From contig NW_019091547.1 of assembly GCF_001949145.1 (NCBI RefSeq), positions 375,945 through 439,944 of the forward strand: 64,000 nt of DNA, in the 5' to 3' direction. The first letter of the stretch is position 1; every line of letters begins with the position of its first letter. The position numbers and the translations under genes were made by a program. Shown piece by piece: positions 44,530-55,689 of the stretch. Below the pieces are notes generated by a model. It saw only the letters and a list, made by a program, of their open reading frames with translations. It was not told where the DNA came from and made no database searches. The DNA comes from Acanthaster planci (taxonomy: Eukaryota > Echinodermata > Asteroidea > Valvatida > Acanthasteridae).

Positions 44530-47500
44530 CCGCCCGACAAAAGCCGACTTTCTTTTCGCCTTTAAAAAAAATGTATAAACATCTGCCATCGCTATAGTAA
44601 ATGGGCAATGGTGAAGTTCATGTCGAACATTTACCCTTTTTCCCGTAATCAAACCCTCATTTAGTAGACACGATCTCTTGTATTTCTATCATCTTTCTTC
44701 CACAACTCTGCTGGAAGGGTGCTAAGCAATGCGTTGCCACAGTTCAGTATTTTTGTTCAAACTCCCAGCGTCTAACAAGGAGCTGTCCTGCCATTTATTT
44801 TCTGATATAATGAGGTGAGTTATGAATATTGTAGGTTGTTAGTGTGGATCTTTATATAAATTCGTATGGAAGGTTTCGTTAGTAGTTTGCCCATCAAAGA
44901 AACGGAGATAATACGAACAACTAAATTTGATGACTTTTCAATTAACGACCTAAATTTTGTCCACGGTTTACGTTTAGGTCTTTGGCAGTGAGATGCAGCA
45001 TATTTGTTAATTTTACAGTGAAGTCATAGACTTGCATTGGCCATTCAAGTTCGAATTCTATCAAATTAGGATCGGATTCAGCAATTTTGTCCGAATCGCA
45101 TCGGACTCGGCTGGTATAAAAATTAAAAACCTTAGCTTTGCCGGAACCCAGCCCGTGATGACGATGTTAGCTTGCGTGTCAGATGTGGAAGTCGTTTATT
45201 TTCCCCCTCCAGACCGCTTTGCGTTCAACATTTAACACTCAGATCCCATCACCGGAAACAATTAATCGGGGGACACCCAACAGCCGACATGCCTCTTGTT
45301 GCTTTGTTTTGCTTTCTTTTCAGGGCCGCACAGAAATACAGTCGTATGCATTCTTCCTTAAAAATGTAACCTTGCATGATGTCCCATTCGATGGATGGGT
45401 CTAATTAAACCTATGGGTAACGAGTGCAAAAGAATTCCTCTCCAAACTCAAGTACGGAGCATAAGCCACACCGGTCATACAATCAGATCAGTCCTTTACC
45501 CAACCACACCATTTCTAAGAACGCTGCTCCTCCAAAACTTTTCAAACACACGCAAATAATTCCCAAACTAGTGTCCCAGAGGTATCAGGGGCTAGAGAAA
45601 AAAAATCATCCTGTCCCAGTATGGGCGGGAATTTGCCGCCTGGCTATCTCGTCCAATCCAATCCTGACGACACTCGCAATATATATTGTGAAGTACCATC
45701 TACCATACTGCTTCATTATAAGCCAGTGAGGGCGTGCTTCAGCAACTTTAAACTGCCTCGACCAAAAGTAGGCTCTGTGACGGGTACACTTCCGTTTCAT
45801 CTCCATTTTCATCACGCTATTTGATAAGGAGTAACTTGGGGCATGGGACAAGCCACCCCCCCCCGGGCCTGTGCCCCGTATACGCCCTCCCCCTTCAGAA
45901 ATTAGAACAGAAAAAAGGCAAAAAACAAAACTGGTGATAGTCCGCCTTGATCAGTATTTCAACTGTGACCAAACCTACTGCGTGCCCCCTCCGGAAAATG
46001 AGGGACCCCGGGTGTCCCCCTTCAAATGTGCCCCAGTTAGGCCATTGTGGATAAGGGTGTAATAATCCGTTCTGATAGTCTTACTCGATTTGAAGTTGTC
46101 ACGATATAAGGAATAACATTAAATGCCCTTAAAAGCACGGTGTGCAGAAATTCCAAAGAACCTTATTTAGTGCATGTCACAGCTTCAGAAATGGGAATAT
46201 TGGAAAATTCCAGCCTTATTCGTGTGGAAATGCAACAAATATATATATACTCTGTCTTGTGCATTTTAATTGAAAAATCATTTTTAAGTTGCTTCTCAAG
46301 TAGGCCTACTGAAGGTGACTAAAGGTATGTTTTAGGCCATTCGATTTGTAATGGCACATACAGAGTGCATTAAACATGCTTCGTCCGTGAAGCTTGCGCC
46401 CAGCCAGTCGCCCATTATAAGGGAACAAAGAAACCAAGCAAAGACCGTACTTTGGACACCAGCACTCGTGCAGACAGTTTCATGAACAGAATCCGTACCC
46501 AACCCAAGGTTAATCATGCTTGGGATTTAACCTGACACTGAGATTACAGGTAAAAAGAGGTACAAATAGCAAGACATGTCTGTCTATTTGAAGGAAAGAA
46601 AACACGTAAGACTTGTCGACAGTGACGACAAACTGGCGAGCAATGAAAGTTGTTGCATATATGTCTGTGCGAAGTGACAGTGCTTGCGCGGTGACAGCTT
46701 TATTGCCTCCCCAAACAGTTAATTGTAACAGGTCGAATCCCTCTTTTGTCAAGAACTAATGAACTGTCCTCGGGAGTGTGATGTGTACAATTTACATCAT
46801 AATATTCCCAATAATTTGTAACCGGTATTCGTTAATTTATTGTCTCATTGTGTCGTAACTTAAATTGATTAGCTATTTGGAATAGAACAATTACTCAAAA
46901 AAATGCTCCGATGTCTGCACATCTCATTCAATTCTCATTACACGAACAAATCACTTTTTACTGCGTTTGTTGTGAGCTGGTCAAAATTTGCCGCCGCTGT
47001 ATTTAGACAGCAACTGCAATATTCCAAGTAGGCCTAAGCAGTCCAACCTTTGTCCTGTATGCCATTTGAGACAAAGTATAGTTCTTTGTGTGTCTCATAC
47101 GAGAGCGCCTGCACTAAGTTAAATAGAAAAAAAGCCATGCCGATGATTGTTTTTGTTTACCCAGACACATGCAAAGGTGGTAATGTAAAGATTAACACTT
47201 ACCGTTCTTGTATTACATTCAAGTTTTGTCCGGAATTATACCGATATCCCTTTTGGTCGTTGTTGGGGGTTCAACGCGGTTTACAGAGGGACTCCAGACA
47301 CGCGACCGCCGAGGTTCAGTGCAGATCAGTGGCACCGTGGCGGCGCTGTTTTCGCCCAGTGTCGATGCCGATGCGGTGCAGTACAAGTATCAATCGCCCG
47401 GCCGACTAGGCTGGAGGTGGTGAAGAGATATTGAGCCCTGCGAAATATCATCCCAGATTAAGTGTAGGGTTGAATCCGAGACACAATCAATCAATTATGA

Positions 47501-48160
47501 GTGGGCCGGGAGAGTGCATCGACCAAGAGAAGTGCTCACAAACTGTCCCTTTTCACCACTAGTGAAAGGTATAAATTCCTGAGTGATTGCTTGGAAGTCG
47601 CCACGATGTCGTTTGACAGATCAGCCCGGCCTGCGGTGTCACGAGGCGGCAAAATATTAATGCACTCGCGTTGCCCACACGACCACCTGGTGTAATATAC
47701 TGTACATGTAAAAGAAAAACTCGGTGGCAACAATAGCTGTGGAATTGCAGCTATGCCGTGGAACTTTCAAGGGACAGTCTCGAATGACGCACCCGGAGGA
47801 TTATTGTTCGGGACCGAATCGAAATCTGTACTTGACAGTACGTGGTTACATCGGTCTATTTTTTTTGCTCGCACGCAGTCGGATTAAATGCGGAAAGCTG
47901 CGTGTACATGTGCAGGCCTACCAGCTTCAGGAACTGCAAGTACTTGACCTTAAACTTCAAAAGTGTACTCACACGTCACAACTTCATTTTTTTCTAACCT
48001 TGGAGCTCCACACAGAGCCCAGTACCCCATAGACCATGTTAATTGCAACCGAAGTCCCATGCCGCACGCTGATTCGTCAACATTGCCATCACTGCAATCA
48101 TTGTTGACTTTTGGCTTGTTTGAACTTTCGTTTTCTCTCCAGTGACGAGGATTGTTACCC
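44530..48160. other. No secure gene
   Basis: GC-rich coding-like frames overlap on both strands at 47240-47425 but cannot be resolved into an exon. C-rich tracts lie near 45857 and 45985. No RNA gene seen. Confidence 0.3.
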
Positions 48161-48166
48161 ACTCAC

Positions 48167-48310
48167 CGGGCTTGTCTCGGTAACGGTACGGTGAAGACCA
48201 AGGGGGCCAGTGGGGGAGAACTTCCGGGGGGAGTAGTTGGCACGGGCCGGCGCCGTGAACCCATACATGGCACGCGAACTTCCCTCCACAACCCATTCGA
48301 GTTCAACCAA
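48167..48310 (-). CDS. Candidate internal coding exon, 144 nt
   Basis: On the minus strand the sequence is bounded by an acceptor CTCTTGCAG|TTGG (AG at 48312-48311) and a donor AAGCCCG|GTGAGT (GT at 48166-48165). The length is exactly 48 codons. The phase-0 reading starts LVELEWVVEGSSRAMYGFTA, contains ANYSPRKFSPTGPLG and ends TVTETSP, with GC-biased third positions. An alternative frame gives a Pro- and Arg-rich peptide, and the correct frame cannot be fixed without neighbouring exons. The family is not recognised. The candidate first exon at 49155-49207 on the same strand ends in phase 2, which would select the Pro-rich reading. Confidence 0.4.
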
Positions 48311-48768
48311 CTGCAAGAGTCTTTAACTTCACAAAATTTCAATACATGTAGATTAAAAATCCTGGCCTTAGTTTCCACATACGCTCCGCATGAAGTTGGT
48401 GGTGAGTTTAACGACAGTATTGGCAATGATTTCAAGTTTCCTATCTGTCAAACAAAATTCCGATGGGGACCCACAGCAGTTTTGGAACATGAATGATTGT
48501 TTCAATAGTGACGGGGAGAGCGGCTGTGATGAGTGACTGCAGTGAAATCAAGCGGGAATACTTCACAAAAATGGCAATTCACCAGATGTTTATTATATTA
48601 GTGGCGGAAGTGTAGAGTCCGGGCTGTGGGCGGGGATGTGGCGAGACCTCCCCCTTGAGAAAAAACGTTGGGAGTTTAATGCAATCGCTCTTGGGAGTGC
48701 ACGTTCAGTTAGAGAATTAAGACTTACTTATCTTGGCCAACCAGGTACTGATTTGAGGTGCAAGCGAG

Positions 48769-48790
48769 CATCATCAATGAATTGATGATG
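48769..48790. repeat. Perfect 10-bp palindrome
   Basis: CATCATCAAT-GA-ATTGATGATG. The two-base centre makes it a near-perfect palindrome, not an RNA hairpin with a usable loop. Confidence 0.6.
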
Positions 48791-49154
48791 TGGTTTTCAC
48801 ATTCCCCTTGTGGACCGGGCGGTGAACCGTAGCCCTACCCAAATGTAGGTCGCCATCTTGTCCCCAGCAGAGCTTTTGATAAGTCACCGATGAATATGCA
48901 CTGTATATACAGTGCACTTAGCATTTATACTCAGAACCTCTTTCAACAATTTGGAATTTTTTGGCAATGTAATGTACAAGTACAGTACATAATTTTAAAT
49001 CAGATCTATTGCGCGGAACATTCCCCTTTTAGTCAGTCCATTTCGAAGTCCTCTCAAAGATGATTGGAGGGCATTCTTTGCAAAAAAATTAGAAGAATAT
49101 AGTCTGAAACCACCTGTTTTTTCCAAGGTTGAAGTTAACTCGGAGAAAGCTTAC

Positions 49155-49207
49155 CTGTAACTGAGACCTCCTTTCTTTGCAAAACAAAACACTTTGCCAT
49201 CAGCCAT
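49155..49207 (-). CDS. Candidate first coding exon, MADGKVFCFAKKGGLSY start
   Basis: An ATG at 49207-49205, with G at +4, reads 17 codons and two bases and stops exactly at TACAG|GTAAGC (GT at 49154-49153), a strong donor. The short peptide has natural composition (MADGKVFCFAKKGGLSY). It lies about 0.85 kb upstream of the candidate exon at 48167-48310 on the same strand, so the two could belong to one minus-strand gene. Not recognised. Confidence 0.3.
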
Positions 49208-49209
49208 AC

Positions 49210-50775
49210 GCGTAAAACATCCCACCAACCTAGCTTGTAACTTGCCAGCACACTGTCTTATTATCGACATATGAGATAATCGGATGTCACCTTGTTTCTA
49301 CCTTGTCACCAAAACGTCTCAGTTGCGAAGGGATGACTCAATTGATCGTTTTGGATAGGTGTGTTAATGCCCTATAATGTGATTAATGATCCGGGATCGA
49401 CCGACGGGACGCTCCTGGTCCCGTGCCCTTTATTCCCCTGAATTGGCTGTACATCAGGCGCAGCCCACTGCAACAATTGCGTTGTGATGGACTTGTCTCG
49501 TTCCCCCGTTTCCCTGCTCTACTTTGCTGATCGAACTTTGTCGTTACTGTTGGCGCGCTTGTCGCACAAAGCGTTTGCTTTAGCAACCCGGGAAAAAAAT
49601 TGCGTTCGCGACTGTTCTTATTATTGGAATTCTGAGACTGGCTTTGCCCCATTGAAGAGGTGGGGCGGATACTTAGAAGCCACAATGTGGGAGGGGTACA
49701 CGACCCCCAGATGTGGAAATCAAGCCGACCGTTGGCCTGTTGCCCATGAACAGTGCCCCGACTGAGGGGCGAGAGGACTTCAGGTCAGCCGTGTTCATAA
49801 TTATTATGCCAACCTCGCGGGAAACTGTCGTACCTGTGGAGGCCTATAGAAACGCGGTGTGGTGTAATAGTTAGAGGTACGTTTTGAACTTTTTGAATAA
49901 GATGAATACATCGAACTTTACCGCCCAAAGCAGGCTAAAGTTTCCAAGGCACCAAGCAACACAAACATTATGAGCAGCACCATCTGCAGTGAGAGTGGCA
50001 CAATATCAACCACGTGCCAGGCGCCATGCCCAACCTGCCCTTGAGAGCGCGACACAACGGGCGCGAAAACAAGAGGCAAAGTGCGACAAAGGGAGAAGCC
50101 TTGTTCGCGGAGTTATTTTCGGTGACTAAGTAGAATAAAGACCTGAGCAATCAGAGATCGTAATCGGGCGCGGGTCTATTTTGGGTAGCCCTAACCCAAA
50201 GTCTGTCAACATCCAAGTTTGCTCACCACTTACGACTGGGTTGAGCCACCCGATATAAAACTGTCAAAGTACACATTAGCTAACACACTGTCTGAACATA
50301 GTCATTCTGTGCTGAAGACGCCGGGCTTTTTTTAGGGGGGGGGGCTGAGTCGAGCAGAATTTCGCTGAATGTTTGCCAGGCGTTATCCTACTCCTTTAAC
50401 ATGATTAAAGAATTACATTTTGCCAAAGACACGCCACGAATCCCTAACTAACTCATCAGACACGAGATTTGAACCGCCTCCCCCCACCAACACCTCCATT
50501 AACAGAGAGAATGCTTGCACAATTTTGATTGGAGGTTTTTCTTTCAATTTAAGACATACAAACTTTGGACACTTTTACTTGTAAAGGCGGTGCCATGAAG
50601 GAAGTAAATTTTAAACGAAACTGTTGGTAAAAAACAGTGCAGTGACAGGGGTGTAATTTTCCTGTTTTTAGAAATCACCAGAGGCGATGGGGCTTGCGCT
50701 CTCGCGATTTAACGGTTATCTCCGTGAAACTCGCACTCATTGCAGAGATGAAGTATATGCCGAGTTTCCTGTAAA
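49210..50775. other. No gene seen
   Basis: Only short frames. G-rich and C-rich homopolymer runs occur near 50335 and 50480. A weak B-box-like GGTTCAAATC is present on the minus strand near 50470, without an A box. Confidence 0.3.
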
Positions 50776-50776
50776 T

Positions 50777-51017
50777 GGGTCATTCCATGAGGTTGGGGCA
50801 CAATTTGTGACGGTGTCCTTATTTGTTACATCTAAAACTTTTATCACCTGTCATGACCGTAGATTAGGTCATTTACTCGGTAAAATAACACACACCTCTG
50901 TATTTAGCCTTGCAAGATGTACAACAGTGTCAATTTGGAATCCACAGGGTAGTTACTAAACCCATGTAACATTATTAACACCGACACAAATTGTGCCCCA
51001 ACCTCATGGAATGACCC
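50777..51017. mobile_element. MITE-like element with 40-bp terminal inverted repeats
   Basis: The left terminus 50777-50816 begins GGGTCATTCCATGAGGTTGG, and the right terminus 50978-51017 is its reverse complement with one mismatch in 40 bp. The 161-bp interior codes for nothing recognisable. The flanks are AAAT on both sides (50773-50776 and 51018-51021), a possible 4-bp target-site duplication. Near-identical termini point to fairly recent insertion compared with the other inverted-repeat elements here. Confidence 0.8.
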
Positions 51018-51024
51018 AAATACC

Positions 51025-53740
51025 GCTTCATGCAGTATCTCAAAACTCAGTAATTTTTCAAAGGATGTTCTCGAGTGACATAATGTGAACTGAAAGTGAA
51101 CATTGCCTTTTTGGTCTACTCGGCTCTGGAATGGGGTTAAGCAGTAGTAAATATCGTTTTGAAAAACACCTGTGAAAGGACTTGGGTACAATGTTCGCGT
51201 GCCCACGCGCGCTGCACCGTCGCTCACACAACAAAGTCTGTCTTTGAAATCTTACATTCCCTTCTTTTTGACGGGTGATGCCGAATAACAAAAGCAAGGT
51301 TTGCCTTTTTCCCTTTTTCATGCCAGACTAATCAAAGCAGTGGATAATTCCAAAGCTTGCGCGCATACGTGCTGCATGTAGCGTAATGGCTCGAGTCTCG
51401 CACACGCAGCTGTACTTTATGGTACACCTTCAGCAATTTCTGTCCCAAAAGTTTAAACATACCATGCAAACTGGTGGCAGGGCAAAAATCCAAAAGTTAA
51501 TTAACAAACTAGTGGTTGGATTTTAAACAAAGTTGTTGTAACTCCTGGACAGCATGAACGTTGTTCCCTTTCTCTAAGGGGAGTCACACATGTGCCACTG
51601 CCCACGATCTGTATTTTCAGCACCAAAACGTTGGTAGCAAGAAATACTGTCAGTTCTTCGTGCAACTGTTCAAGTCATCAGAGGTATACAATTTTTCTAA
51701 ATGAAGTTACACTATGGATATTTATTAAGAATCATTAAAAAAATTCTGCCCTCCAGAATGTAGTATATTAATTATGGTCTTCGATTTAATCGCTGGCGCG
51801 TGGGTGGGAGGGTCCCGACATACCTGATGTCGATTGCACGATGCTCCGCAAGCCATTTTGCGGTATGCCAACTATTTCCTTTGTGGCTTCACCCACCTTG
51901 TTTGAAGTGTGGCATTATCGCGTCTTTTGTGTGGCGATGTTGGCAGTTCGCACTGTGATGGATGAGTCCAGAAAAAAATCGCTTGCCATACCCAGTAAAC
52001 AGTTGAGGTCGTTGTCAGATTGAATGCACCGACCAGAGGAAATTGCAACCGAGGTAGATCGCTGACATAGCACGCTTTCACTAAGGGTATTTATAGACAA
52101 AATTATTCGCAGAAACTTAACTGCCAACCAGAATACAATAACCGCTTCCCGCCTTGCGTGTGGGCATTCCCAATTTATGAGCATTCAGCGTTTTACTTGG
52201 AAGTTTCGCTGCACTTTCGGTGGTTGCCAGAAATCACCCGTTCCCCTTTTTTCATTATATTTCGGTCGGTACATTTGACTGGTTTTTCTATTATTTTGAG
52301 GCCAAAAAGTCATTCACCATTATAACATAGACTAACATTTTCTTTAATTGTGGTTCCATTATTCTCTCTAACGAACATGCACTGTACAGGAGTGCCGTGT
52401 GGGCTTATTTGATAAATTGAGCTTATTTTTTTATTTGACCAAGGATAAACAAGCGATAATCATTGTTGACATGGAACCCCATAATGTCATTTTTCATTTT
52501 GTATCTCATTTAACCTTAGTTTCAATTTTTTTTTTCCATTTTGAAGTAACTTTCAGCACCTTCTGGTTTGGATGCAAATAAAAACTTGCATATTCATAAG
52601 TAAGAGTGTGATTTCATTTTGAGAGAAACTTCAAGTGTATAATATTCCAGCACTGAAATTTTCTAGTATTTTGGATATTTGAGTATTTTCCATTTTCCCT
52701 TGGTATTCATTGTTTCAGTCATTGACAGTGGCCCGGTGAGCAAATTCTTTTTCCGCTAATATATTCAAGGAGGAACTTGTGGGTTCGCAAGTTGAACAGA
52801 AAACCCCGGGGAAGTTTTCTGTAGAATGTCATCACAGCAGCAATGCGTAATTTGTCTGAGAAAGCGTGAAGAATTTTAAGTAATTTTCGGATCGCCGGTC
52901 CTGTGAGGGTAATCCTTCAGTGGAAATGTATTAGTACGACAACAATTTTAAAAAGAAAGAAAAGAAATAGCAACCTTTGGGGGGAGGGGATTCCAACATG
53001 CCACTCGACAGACCCTTTTTGGCGCAAAAGTTCAGGCGCCAATTTGAGTATACCTCTTTCTCCTTTTTTCCCCAACCCAGACTGCACCCCTCTCTTGGCT
53101 TACCAATTACACAAGAGTAAGACTGCGGGAAAGGCGGTTTCTTTTGTGTTCACAGAAGTGTACATATTCTGACAGCAGGTGGTGTCTCGTTGATTGTTGT
53201 TTCAGCGTACAAAGATTGAACAACGGACAGGTGCACATCATTGCAGGTGGGAACTTGAGATTCTAGAGTTGCCAAAGTCCCCTCAATTTGCCGTCTCTGA
53301 GTTTCCAAGGCCCAAGTCATCAAGGACAAGTTTTATCCACGTTTCACATCATTCATTTTACATTTTGTATTATGATACACACAAAAGTCTACTCGGAAAA
53401 AGATTGCGTACGACGTCACCAATTGTTCGTAATTGTCGAGGTTCAAATAGCTGGGGGAACACTTAAGCCTTGGTTGTGGTGGTGGTGTGTGTGTGAGAGT
53501 TTGTGTGGGGGACTGATTGCATAAATACTAAAAGCTCGGACTGGCCTGTGGTTTGCCATTGCGAGGTGAAGTCTTGAACTTTCAAGTGGGCGGGACTCCA
53601 CTTTGGCGAGCATCGCGTTGACGCTGTGGCTTTGTAATCGCTGCATGAGGGCGCCATTGCCTAGCGACAGAGCTGCTCTGACGAAATCTGTTAATAGAAA
53701 GGGTAGGGTGCAGAGCAAATTTGAAAACAGTATACATTGT
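51025..53740. other. No gene seen
   Basis: AT-rich with T-rich runs around 52420-52560. The frames present are short and unrecognised. Confidence 0.35.
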
Positions 53741-53744
53741 TTAA

Positions 53745-54215
53745 AATCATCAAAGTGCAGGGCTTAATAACATGCAGGCCGAAATAACTGGAGTGTCTCA
53801 AAATATCTTTATATCATTTTGTCCCTAGTCTTTCCATTTCTTTTCGGCTTTTGATGGGTTAGCCAATTACATTTTTAAGTATTCACACAAAACAAGCTCA
53901 CCCCTCGAAAAGAGATACATGTAGTGTCCAAGCCAGCTCGCAGCCATTCTTCAAACGGATACGCTCTTTTTCCGTGGGCAATGGGGACTGTTTTCGTCCA
54001 TAATGCATGGAGGAAACTCGTTATCAACTCGGATGGCAACCCCAAACTTAGGGAGTTTATCCTCGCCTACACTTTATAGGCTATTTACACAAACACTCCA
54101 TTTTATCGATCAGCTGAGTAATCTCCTTTTTAAAAAGAAACTGTTGGCATGCTTTTACTGCTACTGGGCTCGGCATAAACATTCATTTGGGTTAGTGTAC
54201 TGGACCGAATTGACA
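53745..54215 (+). repeat. Dispersed repeat family A, copy 2
   Basis: Aligns with 9165-9600 over its whole length, with indels (for example an extra ATACATGTA here near 53920). It is immediately followed by a copy of repeat family B, so the two families may be modules of one larger element. Confidence 0.75.
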
Positions 54216-54249
54216 CTATAACTGGGGTGGCACCGCACTTACATTCTTC

Positions 54250-54575
54250 AAATCACGACACCCAATTAGTCGAAGATGCATGTGTGCGCGCGCGTACTCG
54301 CCTGTCCACGAGCGTTGTGCCTCATAAGTAATGGCTTCTAATACTGGATGTCGAATTACGCGATAAGCCCCGAGCTGTGCAAAGAGAGGGCACAACTTTC
54401 CTAGCACCGCAACGGCGGCTTCTTAGGCAAGAACTGCACTTTGCTAGTTCTCAAACGAGTATGAAATGCACGCGTTTCGGTTGCGTCGCTGCGAACGAAA
54501 TATACACACTACCTGCCAACATAGCTCTTCTCAATCGATGAGGGGGTGCTTCCGCTCAAGGTGGATGATGTATTA
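54250..54575 (+). repeat. Dispersed repeat family B, copy 2
   Basis: Aligns best at 54340-54575 with 15725-16020. The best block is ATAGCTCTTCTCAATCGATG. It lacks the 33-bp duplication present in copy 1. The first 90 bp align only weakly. Confidence 0.6.
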
Positions 54576-54579
54576 GAAG

Positions 54580-55518
54580 TCTCATTGGATACCTGGCACT
54601 TGCAAAATGCCAATTTATTTCAACCCGATAAAGGTTGCCAATATTGTACATGTATGTATGTAGTTGGATGACATTGTCACAACCATGAAATACACTATTA
54701 AGAGTCCCACTGATATCGATGGGGCCGTGAAAATCGACATTTACACCGTGTACAGTACACCATGTACGCGTACATAGTCGGTGCGCACTACAGTGTAGTA
54801 AGATCTGCATTTTGAAGAATTAATTCCTGCAGTATATAGGCCCAGCCAATTAAAGGATGACCATACGAAAACATCTACTGTATGCATTCAATATCTAATA
54901 CTGTTGGCCGTTACAATTTGTAATTTGTTCATCAGCATCGTATTACTTTGAACAAATCAGAACAAAAGATGCCATAAATGGAACGACGATTCTCGCAGAT
55001 GCTTTCATCTCTGCACGATTTGTTTTATTCAGCTCCAGCAGTTTCAACTTGGTGGTACATGTACATGTTGACTTGGGGTGTTTTTGTGGGGCACCAGTAC
55101 ATGATATATTCTCTCAATACAATCTGAATTAAATTTGATGATTAAAAGTAATGAAATAAGGGATATCATCTTGGTCATTTACGTGAATATGTCATGCACT
55201 AGTTTTAAAGTGAAGCCATCATAGTTATTGCAAATTTGGATGAACCATCATCGTGGAGGAAATACCTTGGTTGCTGATTATCAGGTGAACAGTTTAGACA
55301 AACAAATGTCAAAAATACGACGTTCACTTGAGTTTTATGATGTACATTACGTTTTCATTTTCACTTCCTTCACTGATAAATCAAACAGGACAAGACCTAG
55401 TCAATAGTTATCAACTAGAAGTCGGGGCTGTGGCAATTGATGACTACTAAGTTTACTTCAGCAGTCGGAGCCACTTTCCTGCAGACGTTATTTGCCAGTG
55501 GGGATGTGGGTAGTGGTC
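54580..55518. other. 3' flank of RPL10A; no gene seen
   Basis: AT-rich with several TACATGTA words. The RPL10A polyadenylation site should lie in its right-hand part, but no AATAAA on the minus strand is close enough to call confidently. Confidence 0.35.
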
Positions 55519-55689
55519 TTAGTAAATCTGCTGGGGTTTTCCCATGGTGCTCTTGATGTAGAGCGAGCGCACGTTCTGCCAGTTTTTCTTCAGCAGAGAG
55601 ACCAGGAAGTTGATGCCCAAGGCGATGTTGCTGACCAGGTCGTCGTCGCTCATGGAGACGTTACCAATGGCCACGGCCAGACACAGCAC
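55519..55689 (-). CDS. RPL10A: RPL10A terminal coding exon 5
   Basis: Acceptor CCATTGCAG|GTGCTG (AG at 55691-55690). Encodes [19 protein letters not shown] through MGKPQQIY, then TAA at 55521-55519. Confidence 0.97.
   Translation of the reverse strand: MLCLAVAIGNVSMSDDDLVSNIALGINFLVSLLKKNWQNVRSLYIKSTMGKPQQIY

Noticed and set aside
47208-47423. GC-rich frames on both strands that look partly protein-like
   Set aside because: Neither strand gives an exon with both a good acceptor and a good donor, so strand and frame cannot be chosen.
48720-48760. GACTTACTTATCTTGG, loosely like the 5' end of U1 snRNA
   Set aside because: The diagnostic ACTTACCTGG is absent, and no stem-loops or snRNA promoter elements follow.
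49855-49885. TGGTGTAATAGTTAGAGG, like a tRNA A box
   Set aside because: No B box follows within tRNA or SINE distance.
50455-50500. B-box-like GGTTCAAATCTC on the minus strand
   Set aside because: No matching A box at the correct distance, so not enough for a tRNA or SINE call.
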